33,661 bases of DNA from Thermoprotei archaeon (GTDB lineage: Archaea > Thermoproteota > Thermoprotei > Thermofilales > Thermofilaceae): the NCBI GenBank assembly GCA_003649495.1, contig QMRZ01000002.1:1-33661 (forward strand), given 5' to 3'. How positions within the stretch are numbered: the stretch's first letter is position 1; every line of letters starts with the position of its first letter. The notes below the pieces were generated by a model. It saw only the letters and a program-made list of their open reading frames with translations. It was not told the DNA's origin and did no database searches. The position numbers and the translations under genes are program-made. This document shows positions 21,907 through 28,715 of the stretch, in pieces.

Positions 21907-21915
21907 GTATAAATC
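21907..21915 (-). promoter_or_regulatory. TATA box of the zinc-ribbon/ABCE1 operon
   Basis: Minus-strand GGATTTATA with predicted start near 21885, which gives a leader of about 25 nt to GTG 21859 and excludes the upstream codons as coding. Confidence 0.65.
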
Positions 21916-22083
21916 CTTTACTACCAGCACTCACTCGAGATCCTTAGAGCTGCAAGCTGACCCCCTACTTCACGTTCACACAGCTATGTGACGCGCTCAA
22001 GTACTGTGACCGTGCACAATGATAGACCTCGAAAGCCAGGCACCCCATTTACATGTACGCGTTTGGCTGGAGGCGTGGCAATG

Positions 22084-22094
22084 ACTTTTTAAGT
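22084..22094 (+). promoter_or_regulatory. TATA box of the ABC ATPase/THUMP operon
   Basis: ACTTTTTAAGT is centred at about 22089, predicting a start near 22115 and a leader of about 8 nt to TTG 22123. The rest of the 190-base divergent gap shows nothing else I can name. Confidence 0.6.
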
Positions 22095-22122
22095 GTGTAA
22101 CCTCCTTTCCTAGGGGGTCAGG

Positions 22123-22863
22123 TTGGCCAGTAAGCCTGAGTATGTGGTGGTCACGGAGGATCTGCACAAGTATTACTTCTTGAGGGGGGAGACCGTCAAG
22201 GCCCTGCGCGGTATAAACCTCAAGATCAGGTACGGGGAGTACCTGTCGATACTTGGGCCCTCGGGCTCCGGCAAGACCACCCTATTCAACATGATTGGGG
22301 CACTCGACAGGCCGACTAAGGGCAAGGTGTACCTCGATGGGAGGGACTTGGCGACCCTGACTCCCCGGCAGCTAGCGTGGGTCAGATGCCACAAGATAGG
22401 CTACATCTTCCAGACGTTCAACCTGATACCAGTGCTGACAGCGCTTGACAACGTGATGGTCCCAATGATATTTGCTGGCGTCCCGAGGCAGGAAAGGGCG
22501 GAGAGGGCTAAGAAGCTTCTGGAGAGGGTTGGGCTTGGTGATAGGCTGTATCACAGGCCTACTGAGCTTAGCGGTGGCCAGCAGCAGAGAGTTGCGATAG
22601 CCAGGGCACTAGCCAACGATCCATCGATAATCCTGGCCGACGAGCCCACCGGAAACCTAGACCTGCAGACGGGGCTGAAGATAGTACACCTCCTCAAGGA
22701 GCTTAATGTGGAGAGAGGAGTAACCGTGATAGTAGCCACTCACGACCTGAAGATGATAGACGTGAGCGACAGGATAGTGTGGATTAGGGACGGAATGGTG
22801 GAGCGTGTCGAGGAGAGGACTGCAATAGAGCTCGGCGCCGAGGAGTTAGAGCTGGAGCTCTGA
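22123..22863 (+). CDS. ABC transporter ATP-binding protein, LolD/MacB type
   Basis: A 246-residue ATPase with Walker A GPSGSGKTT, Q-loop FQTFNLIPVLTALDN, signature LSGGQQQRVAIARAL and Walker B ILADEPTGNLD. The Q-loop and NVMVPM sequence place it in the LolD/MacB/FtsE-like branch that works with large-loop permeases of the FtsX/MacB family. No permease gene is nearby, so it is an orphan here; the acidic C-terminal tail (ELGAEELELEL) is unusual. The start is TTG 22123 after GGGGGTCAGG. The next gene begins 5 nt after its stop, which makes an operon with the THUMP protein likely. Confidence 0.9.
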   Translation: MASKPEYVVVTEDLHKYYFLRGETVKALRGINLKIRYGEYLSILGPSGSGKTTLFNMIGALDRPTKGKVYLDGRDLATLTPRQLAWVRCHKIGYIFQTFNLIPVLTALDNVMVPMIFAGVPRQERAERAKKLLERVGLGDRLYHRPTELSGGQQQRVAIARALANDPSIILADEPTGNLDLQTGLKIVHLLKELNVERGVTVIVATHDLKMIDVSDRIVWIRDGMVERVEERTAIELGAEELELEL

Positions 22864-22868
22864 GGCTA

Positions 22869-23414
22869 ATGCTCGACGAGTTTAATCTCGTGGCCTCCAC
22901 GTATAGGGGCAGGGAGAACGAGTTACTGAGCGAGCTATGGTACTTTCTGAGAGATCTGGGGGATCCCAGGGCTAGAGCCAGTACGACAGGCCTCCCAGGG
23001 CTCACGGTCCTCTACACGAAGCTGGATCCTCTCAGAGTTGTGGAGGAAGCTAGGGAGAGAGTGAGGCGTGAGCCCTGGTACTTCAGGTACCTCCTGAAGC
23101 TCGTGCCCATTGAGGTGTGTATCCCAGCTGAGCTGGAGGCTATAAGGCGCGCTGCTCTAGAGCTAGCGGCTAAGAAGCTTAGGGAGGGTGAGACCTACAA
23201 GGTAGAGGTGAGGAAGAGGCTTACCACTCTCTCGAGGAGGGAGCTGATAGAGGCCATAGCCTCGGGCATCAGCAACAAAGTGAACCTTGAGGCCCCAGAC
23301 AAGATAGTGCTGGTGGAGATAATCGGGCGCGTCGCAGGAGTCTCTGTTATTGAGCCCAAATACATACTCTCTGTCCAGAAGCTTAGAAGAGAGTCAGCGG
23401 GAGAGGTACTCTAG
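22869..23414 (+). CDS. Tan1-type THUMP domain protein
   Basis: A 181-residue protein. The N-terminal half has the Tan1 block NLVASTYRGRENELLSELWYF. Residues about 70-165 form a THUMP RNA-binding domain, ending with ELIEAIASGISNKVNLEAPD and VLVEIIGRVAGVSVI. In eukaryotes Tan1/THUMPD1 brings tRNA to the Kre33/NAT10 acetyltransferase to make ac4C; the archaeal homologue is expected to be a tRNA modification adaptor. It begins 5 nt after the ABC ATPase with TGAGGC as the ribosome-binding stretch, and its 3' end overlaps the convergent Cgi121 gene by 21 bp. Confidence 0.85.
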   Translation: MLDEFNLVASTYRGRENELLSELWYFLRDLGDPRARASTTGLPGLTVLYTKLDPLRVVEEARERVRREPWYFRYLLKLVPIEVCIPAELEAIRRAALELAAKKLREGETYKVEVRKRLTTLSRRELIEAIASGISNKVNLEAPDKIVLVEIIGRVAGVSVIEPKYILSVQKLRRESAGEVL

Positions 23415-23960
23415 CGCCATCCTGGAGAGCAGGGCTTTCTCCACAGCCTCTGCTAAGTCGCCAGCGTAGGTAGCCTCGAGCTCGCGCTTCTCTAGGCCTA
23501 GGGCCTCGGCCGCCTTAGCTGCTGCCTCTGGGTTACGCCTTAGGGGAACTACTGCCGCCCTGAGCTCCCTGGCCACCTTCTCTAGATGTTCGAGACATGC
23601 ACGCTGACTATCGGCTATGCAGACTATAGCTACCCGTTTAGCCCCTTCGGGGGGCCCCATGAGGGGCAGTGCCCGCGAGATCTCGCGGGTGGCAGCTGCG
23701 AAGAGCATGACTTCAACGTGGAAGCTCCTCGCGGCATTCCGCCCCCTCTTAAACGCCTTCAGCGCGTACTCAGCAGCTGTTAACACGTGCGCAGGGCCAG
23801 CCAGGACCTCGGGGTTTAAGGCTACCGTCTTAACCCCGCTGGGCCCTTCCACAGCTCTTAAGAGTGCTCTCAGGCTGAGGGGCTCTGCAAGCTCGAGTAG
23901 GGCCGCTACGGCGTAGACGGGGCCATCAATCCTCAGCTTGATTGGCTTAACCCCCTCCAC
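23394..23960 (-). CDS. cgi121: KEOPS complex subunit Cgi121
   Basis: A 188-residue protein with the Cgi121 signature LNPEVLAGPAHVLTAAEYAL, then KAFKRGRNAARSFHVEVMLF and AATREISRALPLMG, and a late KRVAIVCIAD strand. Cgi121 binds the 3' CCA end of tRNA and joins Bud32 in the KEOPS complex, which makes t6A37. The C-terminal region (LGLEKRELEATYAGDLAEAV) gives a length slightly above most archaeal members. The GTG at 23960 lies inside the aminotransferase gene (14-bp overlap), so the two are cotranscribed. Confidence 0.85.
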   Translation of the reverse strand: MEGVKPIKLRIDGPVYAVAALLELAEPLSLRALLRAVEGPSGVKTVALNPEVLAGPAHVLTAAEYALKAFKRGRNAARSFHVEVMLFAAATREISRALPLMGPPEGAKRVAIVCIADSQRACLEHLEKVARELRAAVVPLRRNPEAAAKAAEALGLEKRELEATYAGDLAEAVEKALLSRMALEYLSR

Positions 23961-25104
23961 TGCCCACTCCCTCGAGCACCTCCTCTAGGACGTCAATTGC
24001 CGCACTTACATCAACCCTGATCCCCAGCCTTCTAAGCTCAGCGCCCACCGCAGCTACCAGCGTTATGAGCTCCCTGAGGCCTATGGGGCCCATGTTGCCC
24101 ACCCTAACTATCTTGTCCCTCAAGCCCCCGAGGCCGCCCGCCACGTATATGCCGTACCTGCTAGCCAGAGCTGCCCTCAGAGACCTGACGCTAACTCCCC
24201 TGGGGGGTTTGAACGAGAGCACAGTCCTTGATCTGTACGGCCGCCTTACGAAGGCCACAAACCCCATCTCCTCGAACGCCCTGTAGAGCGCAGCTGCACG
24301 TACCATGTGCATGCGGATCCACCTCTCCAGGCCTCGCTCGAGTATGACCGTAAGAGCGGCTCGCAGCGAGTAGAATAGCGGCACAGCAGGGGTGAATGGC
24401 GTCTCAGATCTCTCCGCGAACTTCAGGTACTTACGTAGATCGAAGTAGAAGGTCGTGGGCTCATCAACGAGCGAGCTCACGGCATCCTCGCTCAGGGAGA
24501 TGAATGAGACTCCCGGCGGCGCGGCCAGGCACTTCTGTGAGGCGCCGGCGAGGACGTCTATGCCCCACTCATCCACATCGAGCTCATCGCCGCCCACGGC
24601 TGAGACGGCATCTACCAGGGTTAGTGCGCCCCTCGACTTCGCCTCCCTACACAGCTCACGCAGGTAGCTGAGCCTAACCCCCGGGGACGTGTCGTTGTAC
24701 ACCATAGCCACTATATCTGGCTGAAACTCCTCTAGCCGCTCTCTCATCTCCTCCAAGCTCGGGGCTGAGCCCACCTCCGCCTCAACCACCGCGACCTCTG
24801 CTCCATGTCTCCTCAGAGTCTCGGCGAGCCTTGCGCTGAACTCCCCAGTGCCCGGGACTAGAGCCCTACGCCCCCTAGCCAGATTAGCGGCTGCCGCCTC
24901 AACCGCGCCCGTGCCTGAGGCTGTGAAAACCACTACCTCGCCCCTCGTCCTTAAAACTCTCCTCAGCTTATCCCTCAGATCCTCGAAGACCTCGTGGAAG
25001 CGGCCAGCCCTGTGGCTAATCATGGGCTTAGCTGCCTCCGCCGCTACTGGCGCGGCTACGTTGACCGGACCCGGCACGAAGAGCAGATCTCCCAGCTCGC
25101 TCAC
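23947..25104 (-). CDS. Class V aminotransferase (serine/alanine-glyoxylate type)
   Basis: A 385-residue PLP enzyme: LFVPGPVNVAAPVAAEAAKP near the start with the family GPxxV, MISHRAGRFHEVF, FTASGTGAVEAAAANL for the phosphate-binding turn, TLVDAVSAVGGDELDVDEWG with the PLP-pyridine Asp, and GASQKCLAAPPG with the Schiff-base Lys. Members transfer amino groups among alanine, serine and glyoxylate. The precise substrates cannot be read from sequence. GTG 25104 is 26 nt after a TATA box (25126-25134, minus strand), so the message looks leaderless. Cgi121 follows with an overlap, an odd pairing of metabolism with tRNA modification. Confidence 0.9.
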   Translation of the reverse strand: MSELGDLLFVPGPVNVAAPVAAEAAKPMISHRAGRFHEVFEDLRDKLRRVLRTRGEVVVFTASGTGAVEAAAANLARGRRALVPGTGEFSARLAETLRRHGAEVAVVEAEVGSAPSLEEMRERLEEFQPDIVAMVYNDTSPGVRLSYLRELCREAKSRGALTLVDAVSAVGGDELDVDEWGIDVLAGASQKCLAAPPGVSFISLSEDAVSSLVDEPTTFYFDLRKYLKFAERSETPFTPAVPLFYSLRAALTVILERGLERWIRMHMVRAAALYRAFEEMGFVAFVRRPYRSRTVLSFKPPRGVSVRSLRAALASRYGIYVAGGLGGLRDKIVRVGNMGPIGLRELITLVAAVGAELRRLGIRVDVSAAIDVLEEVLEGVGSGGG

Positions 25105-25125
25105 GCCGTAACCCCCCGAGACTGG

Positions 25126-25166
25126 TATTTTAGGTCTGCCCTGGCTGCAGCGTTAAGGCTTAAATT
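25126..25166. promoter_or_regulatory. Divergent promoters for aminotransferase and SAM hydrolase genes
   Basis: Two separate TATA boxes lie back to back: minus-strand CCTAAAATA (25126-25134), 26 nt before GTG 25104, and plus-strand GGCTTAAATT (25157-25166), 26 nt before GTG 25188. Both distances fit leaderless starts at GTG. Confidence 0.65.
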
Positions 25167-25187
25167 CCCCGTGGGGACGCGGGGCTC

Positions 25188-26009
25188 GTGAGCCGGAGGC
25201 CCCTGATAACGCTGCTCACTGACTTCGGCTATAAAGACCACTATGTAGCTGCGATGAAGGGCGTCATACTCTCGATATGTCCCGAGGCTAGGATAGTGGA
25301 CATAGCCCATGGAGTGCCGAAGTTCGACGTGAGGGCAGCCGCCTACGTGCTCAGGGGGGCTTATAGATACTTCCCCCCTGGCACGATACACGTCGTAGTC
25401 GTCGACCCGGGCGTTGGCACTGAGAGGAGAGCTGTGGCTGTGAAGTCCAGGAACTACATTTTCATAGGCCCTGACAACGGCGTCCTCTCGCTAGCGCTAG
25501 CGGAGGACGGCGTTAAGGAGGCAAGAGTGATAGAGAATAGGGATCTCATGCTGCCGCGAATCACTTACACCTTCCACGGCAGGGATATATTCGCTCCAGT
25601 TGCAGCCCACTTGGCTAGGGGAGTCCCCTTCAGCTTAGTAGGCAGGCGCTTAGAGCGCCTAAGGGAGCCAAGCTTCACAAGGCCCCTCGTCAGGGGGCGT
25701 GAGCTAGTCTGTGAAGTCCTCTACGTGGATGACTTCGGGAATGCAGCCCTTAACATCGACGAGAGGCTGCTCAGGGAGCTGGGAGTGAGCTACGGGGCGG
25801 AGCTAGCTATTGAGCTGAGAGGTAAGGAGCTTGCTCTGAAGCTACTCCCCTCCTACGGCCACGCTCCTGAGGGAGCCCCCCTCCTCCTTATAAACAGCGA
25901 GGGCTTCCTCGAGATAGCCGTTAACAGGGGCAGTGCTGCAGAAGCCTTCGGCCTCTCACCAGGTTCCAGGCTCAGGATCCGTATCCTATCCCCTCCGCCT
26001 CGACTCTGA
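25188..26009 (+). CDS. S-adenosyl-L-methionine hydrolase (SAM hydroxide adenosyltransferase, DUF62)
   Basis: A 273-residue protein of the DUF62 family: LLTDFGYKDHYVAAMKG with the first Asp pair, IVDIAHGVPKFDVRAAAY, HVVVVDPGVGT, IGPDNGVLSLAL, and ITYTFHGRDIFAPVAAHLARG holding the His-Arg of the water-activating triad. Characterised members cleave SAM to adenosine and methionine. The C-terminal domain (VDDFGNAALNID onward) is the usual beta-barrel. The start GTG 25188 fits a leaderless mRNA. The 3' end overlaps the convergent rtcA by 38 bp. Confidence 0.92.
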   Translation: MSRRPLITLLTDFGYKDHYVAAMKGVILSICPEARIVDIAHGVPKFDVRAAAYVLRGAYRYFPPGTIHVVVVDPGVGTERRAVAVKSRNYIFIGPDNGVLSLALAEDGVKEARVIENRDLMLPRITYTFHGRDIFAPVAAHLARGVPFSLVGRRLERLREPSFTRPLVRGRELVCEVLYVDDFGNAALNIDERLLRELGVSYGAELAIELRGKELALKLLPSYGHAPEGAPLLLINSEGFLEIAVNRGSAAEAFGLSPGSRLRIRILSPPPRL

Positions 26010-27033
26010 CTAGGCCATCCTCTCTCTTAACTTCGAAACGCGCGCCGGTTATGTGGCGGCACAGCCATATGGCGGTCTCTGCGTGGCCTGTGAGCTCAGC
26101 TGCACGCAGCACTGACCTCCCTCTGGCTAGCGCCATGTATATTATGAGGTTATCGAGAGCGTGGGGATCGATGGGAGCCCCAGCGCGCAGGGTAGCTGCC
26201 AGCTTCTCGGCGGCCTCCCTGCCCACGACCTCCGCGCGCTTCCCCCTCTCCCCAAGCGCGTCGCCCCCCACGATGCTCTCCTCGGATAGGGCCCATAGAA
26301 CGACGCCGCTCCCCCTCCCCACTGCTGGCGTGTCAACATCAACCCTTATCTCACTCACGTAGCGCCCAAAGCCCTCCCGCCTCAAGTGCTCAACTGCAGC
26401 CCTGGCCTGCCTCTCGGCTACGTGCCTCGGCAGGTTAGCGGCGTACGAGACTCCTGCTATCTCCCTGAGCTCGCCGAGCTCCTCCAGCCTGATGGGCCTG
26501 AGGGGATAAGATGGCGAGGCCACTACCTCCACTAGGCCGCCACCCCTCGGATAGAAGCCCATCCTGAGGAGCCTGACCTCAGCCTTGACGCCAAACCTCC
26601 TGAGGAGAGGGAGGAGGACATGCTGCACGTACTGTATAGGTGGCGACCACTTAACGTTAGTCCCTCCCCTAATCCTCAGCCTAACTCCGCCCTCAGCCGC
26701 CACTAACACTGGGAGGGCCGCCTGTAGCAGGAGCGATATGCTACCTGCCGTCCCGATGTCCACCTCGATGACTCCCCCTCGAGGCCTGCCTCTGGGCTCC
26801 ACCAGGACCTCCATCGAGCCTACGCTGAGGCCCCGCACCTCAGCGTCGACGAGGTCTGCTATCAGCTTCACCGCGTTCAGGTGTTGCGGCCTCAGCCCCG
26901 GGTTAGACCTTTTAGCCCTTATGTTGAACACCCTGAGCCTCTTTCCCAGGAGGGCCGCGAGCGCAACACTGTACCTGAGTAGCTGGCCTCCACCTTCCCC
27001 GAACGACCCGTCCACCTCAACCAGGCCTTTCAT
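25972..27033 (-). CDS. rtcA: RNA 3'-terminal phosphate cyclase
   Basis: A 353-residue protein with the RtcA signature: VDGSFGEGGGQLLRYSVALA (first block), RPQHLNAVKLIADL, DIGTAGSISLLLQAALPVL, GGTNVKWSPPIQYVQHVLLP, and late LTGHAETAIWLCRHI containing the catalytic His that is adenylylated. The enzyme converts RNA 3'-phosphate ends to 2',3'-cyclic phosphate. The ATG 27033 is 54 nt after the phosphatidyltransferase stop, long enough for its own promoter (minus-strand CATTTAACT near 27076). It converges on the SAM hydrolase gene with a 38-bp overlap. Confidence 0.93.
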   Translation of the reverse strand: MKGLVEVDGSFGEGGGQLLRYSVALAALLGKRLRVFNIRAKRSNPGLRPQHLNAVKLIADLVDAEVRGLSVGSMEVLVEPRGRPRGGVIEVDIGTAGSISLLLQAALPVLVAAEGGVRLRIRGGTNVKWSPPIQYVQHVLLPLLRRFGVKAEVRLLRMGFYPRGGGLVEVVASPSYPLRPIRLEELGELREIAGVSYAANLPRHVAERQARAAVEHLRREGFGRYVSEIRVDVDTPAVGRGSGVVLWALSEESIVGGDALGERGKRAEVVGREAAEKLAATLRAGAPIDPHALDNLIIYMALARGRSVLRAAELTGHAETAIWLCRHITGARFEVKREDGLVRVEAEGIGYGS

Positions 27034-27087
27034 GGCGCGTCACCACGCCCTGCTAAGGGAGCGGCGCGGCCAGTTAAATGTTCAGGA

Positions 27088-27666
27088 TTACTGCTCAGCT
27101 AGCCCCCTATTGACCGCACACACTCTCTGCAGGACCGTGAATATCGTGAGGGCTATCAGGACCCACGCAATTACGCGACCCGCCACCTCACTAAATGCGT
27201 AAGCGGCTAGCGCTAGGGCCTTAAGTAAGACTCGCTCCCCCCTTTCCATGAGCCCAACCCCCTTAAGCTGGAGGCCGAGGCCCTCTGCCCTCGCGCGCGC
27301 ATAGCTTACAAGGTACTCCGCCGCTAGGAGCAGGAGCGCGGCAGCAGGCTCCAGGACCCCACACAGCATCATGGCGGCTGTATAGGCGGCGTCGGCGACT
27401 CTATCAGAGGTCGAATCTAGGAAGGCACCGAACCTTGTGGCAGAGCCCTTCCTCCTGGCGACATAGCCGTCGAGAACGTCGAGGGCTGCCGAGGAGAGCA
27501 GCACCAGGGCTACAAGTAGAGGCCCAGCTCCTAGCCAGGCGACTAAGGGGGCTAGGAGGGAGGTTAGGAGCGCAATCGCCGTGAGGGAGTTGGGGCCCAG
27601 AGGCACCCTAGGCCCCACAATCCGGTCGAGCAGGGCCTCAACGGCCCACCTGTACCTATTGAGCAT
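27088..27666 (-). CDS. CDP-alcohol phosphatidyltransferase (archaeal lipid headgroup enzyme)
   Basis: A 192-residue integral membrane protein with the catalytic motif DVLDGYVARRKGSATR then FGAFLDSTSD, that is D-x2-D-G-x2-A-R-x8-G-x3-D-x3-D. Several hydrophobic segments (ALVAWLGAGPLLVALVLL-type stretch, AAALLLLAAEYLVSY, VIAWVLIALTIFTV) give about five or six membrane helices. The size and sequence resemble archaetidylinositol phosphate synthases, which use CDP-archaeol, but other acceptors such as serine or glycerol phosphate are possible. The ATG 27666 has GGAGG 6 nt upstream and overlaps the NAC stop. Confidence 0.85.
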   Translation of the reverse strand: MLNRYRWAVEALLDRIVGPRVPLGPNSLTAIALLTSLLAPLVAWLGAGPLLVALVLLSSAALDVLDGYVARRKGSATRFGAFLDSTSDRVADAAYTAAMMLCGVLEPAAALLLLAAEYLVSYARARAEGLGLQLKGVGLMERGERVLLKALALAAYAFSEVAGRVIAWVLIALTIFTVLQRVCAVNRGLAEQ

Positions 27667-28015
27667 CGACGCCTCCCTTCCTCGCCCTCAGCAGGATTAT
27701 GGCCTGCGCTAAGTCGCCACCCACCTCCTCAAGCGCCTTCCTAGCCTCCTCCAACGTCACGCCGGCCTGCTCGGCCACCAGCTTTACATCCTCCTCAGTG
27801 AACTCCACCTCCTCCTCGCGGGGGACTTCGACCTCACGGCCAACGACCTGATATATCCTCTCACCCTGCACCTCTATGACGGAGACCTTGGGATCCTCTA
27901 TTATCAGATCCCTGTCAGGCAGGGTCATCACAACCTTCTCACACTCCAGCTCACGCACCCTTATCCCCATCCTCCTCATCAGCCTCTGAAGCTCCCTCGG
28001 CGATAGCCTCCGCAA
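27656..28015 (-). CDS. nac: Nascent polypeptide-associated complex protein (archaeal NAC)
   Basis: A 119-residue protein from TTG 28015. RRLSPRELQRLMRRMGIRV is the NAC beta-strand entry, VSVIEVQGERIYQVVGREVEV the core, and EFTEEDVKLVAEQAGVTLEEARKALEEVGGDLAQAIILL (quoted by its ends EFTEEDVKLV and GGDLAQAIILL) the C-terminal UBA domain. Archaeal NAC is a ribosome-bound homodimer. The TTG is preceded by GAAGGTGG, a good Shine-Dalgarno, and starts where the family starts; the longer TTG 28048 adds an Arg-rich stretch that overlaps the upstream gene further. It overlaps DUF434 by 65 bp and the phosphatidyltransferase by 11 bp. Confidence 0.88.
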   Translation of the reverse strand: MRRLSPRELQRLMRRMGIRVRELECEKVVMTLPDRDLIIEDPKVSVIEVQGERIYQVVGREVEVPREEEVEFTEEDVKLVAEQAGVTLEEARKALEEVGGDLAQAIILLRARKGGVDAQ

Positions 28016-28715
28016 CCTCAGCCACCTTCGCCGAGATAAGCGCGCCAAGGTTGATTACCTTTTCCCCCGCCACGATCGTGGCCACTTTGCCTCCCAGGTC
28101 CATGACTCTTAATGCTCTGTCCACGACTACGGAGTCGCTTGTCGCGATGACGTAGCTGGAGGATAGGGATGAGAGGTAGGCATCAGCCCTGCGGCTGGTG
28201 AGGGCCGAGCCGTTAAGCGAGAGGGAGGCCATTAGGCCGCGGGCAGCTCCCGCGAGCTCGCCGCTCTTGCTAACCTGTGCGTCGAAGACTATCAGTACCT
28301 CCTGAGGGCTAGCCTTAGCCAGGTACAGGAGAGTGAGGGAGAGAGCCGTCACAAGGATTGGCGTCACCCTCACCTTCCTAACCGTGGCGGACAAGTCCCT
28401 TATGAAGCCGTCCGTAGCCTCCACCAGCACATCCCCTATCAGGGCAGCTTGGACCGTAGACAGCACGTTGAAGCCATCAACTGCCAGCCGCTCTGGGACC
28501 CGCCTCACCAGCTTACGCCTCCTAGCCGTAGACGTCGTGCTGTCAAACACGCTCCTATAGAGCGCTAGGCGCTCCAGCTTGCTAAGGCCCCACCTGCCAG
28601 TTACGAGATCCAGCGCTACTCTCCTGTCATAGCCCCTCTCGAGCAGATATAGGAAGTCGGCCCCAGCCTCCACTAGCCGCTGAGTTACTGCGAGCTCTAT
28701 TGGCTCAGGCCTCAT
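27951..28715 (-). CDS. DUF434 family protein (PIN-like, function unknown)
   Basis: A 254-residue protein. The N-terminal block LVEAGADFLYLLERGYDRRV with GRWGLSKLERLALYRSV is the DUF434 signature, followed by a PIN-like middle (LAVDGFNVLSTVQAAL, EVLIVFDAQVSKSGELAG, and YVIATSDSVVVDRAL with spaced Asp residues). A nuclease role would be consistent with the acidic residues but is unproven. The ATG 28715 overlaps the AlaRS stop by 11 bp, and the last 65 bp overlap NAC. It is part of the translation operon, which hints at an RNA-related job. Confidence 0.82.
   Translation of the reverse strand: MRPEPIELAVTQRLVEAGADFLYLLERGYDRRVALDLVTGRWGLSKLERLALYRSVFDSTTSTARRRKLVRRVPERLAVDGFNVLSTVQAALIGDVLVEATDGFIRDLSATVRKVRVTPILVTALSLTLLYLAKASPQEVLIVFDAQVSKSGELAGAARGLMASLSLNGSALTSRRADAYLSSLSSSYVIATSDSVVVDRALRVMDLGGKVATIVAGEKVINLGALISAKVAEVAEAIAEGASEADEEDGDKGA

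Noticed and set aside
21935..22083. Possible sRNA in the divergent gap before the ABC ATPase (ATGATAG, CTGA)
   Set aside because: The boxes are in the wrong order and spacing.
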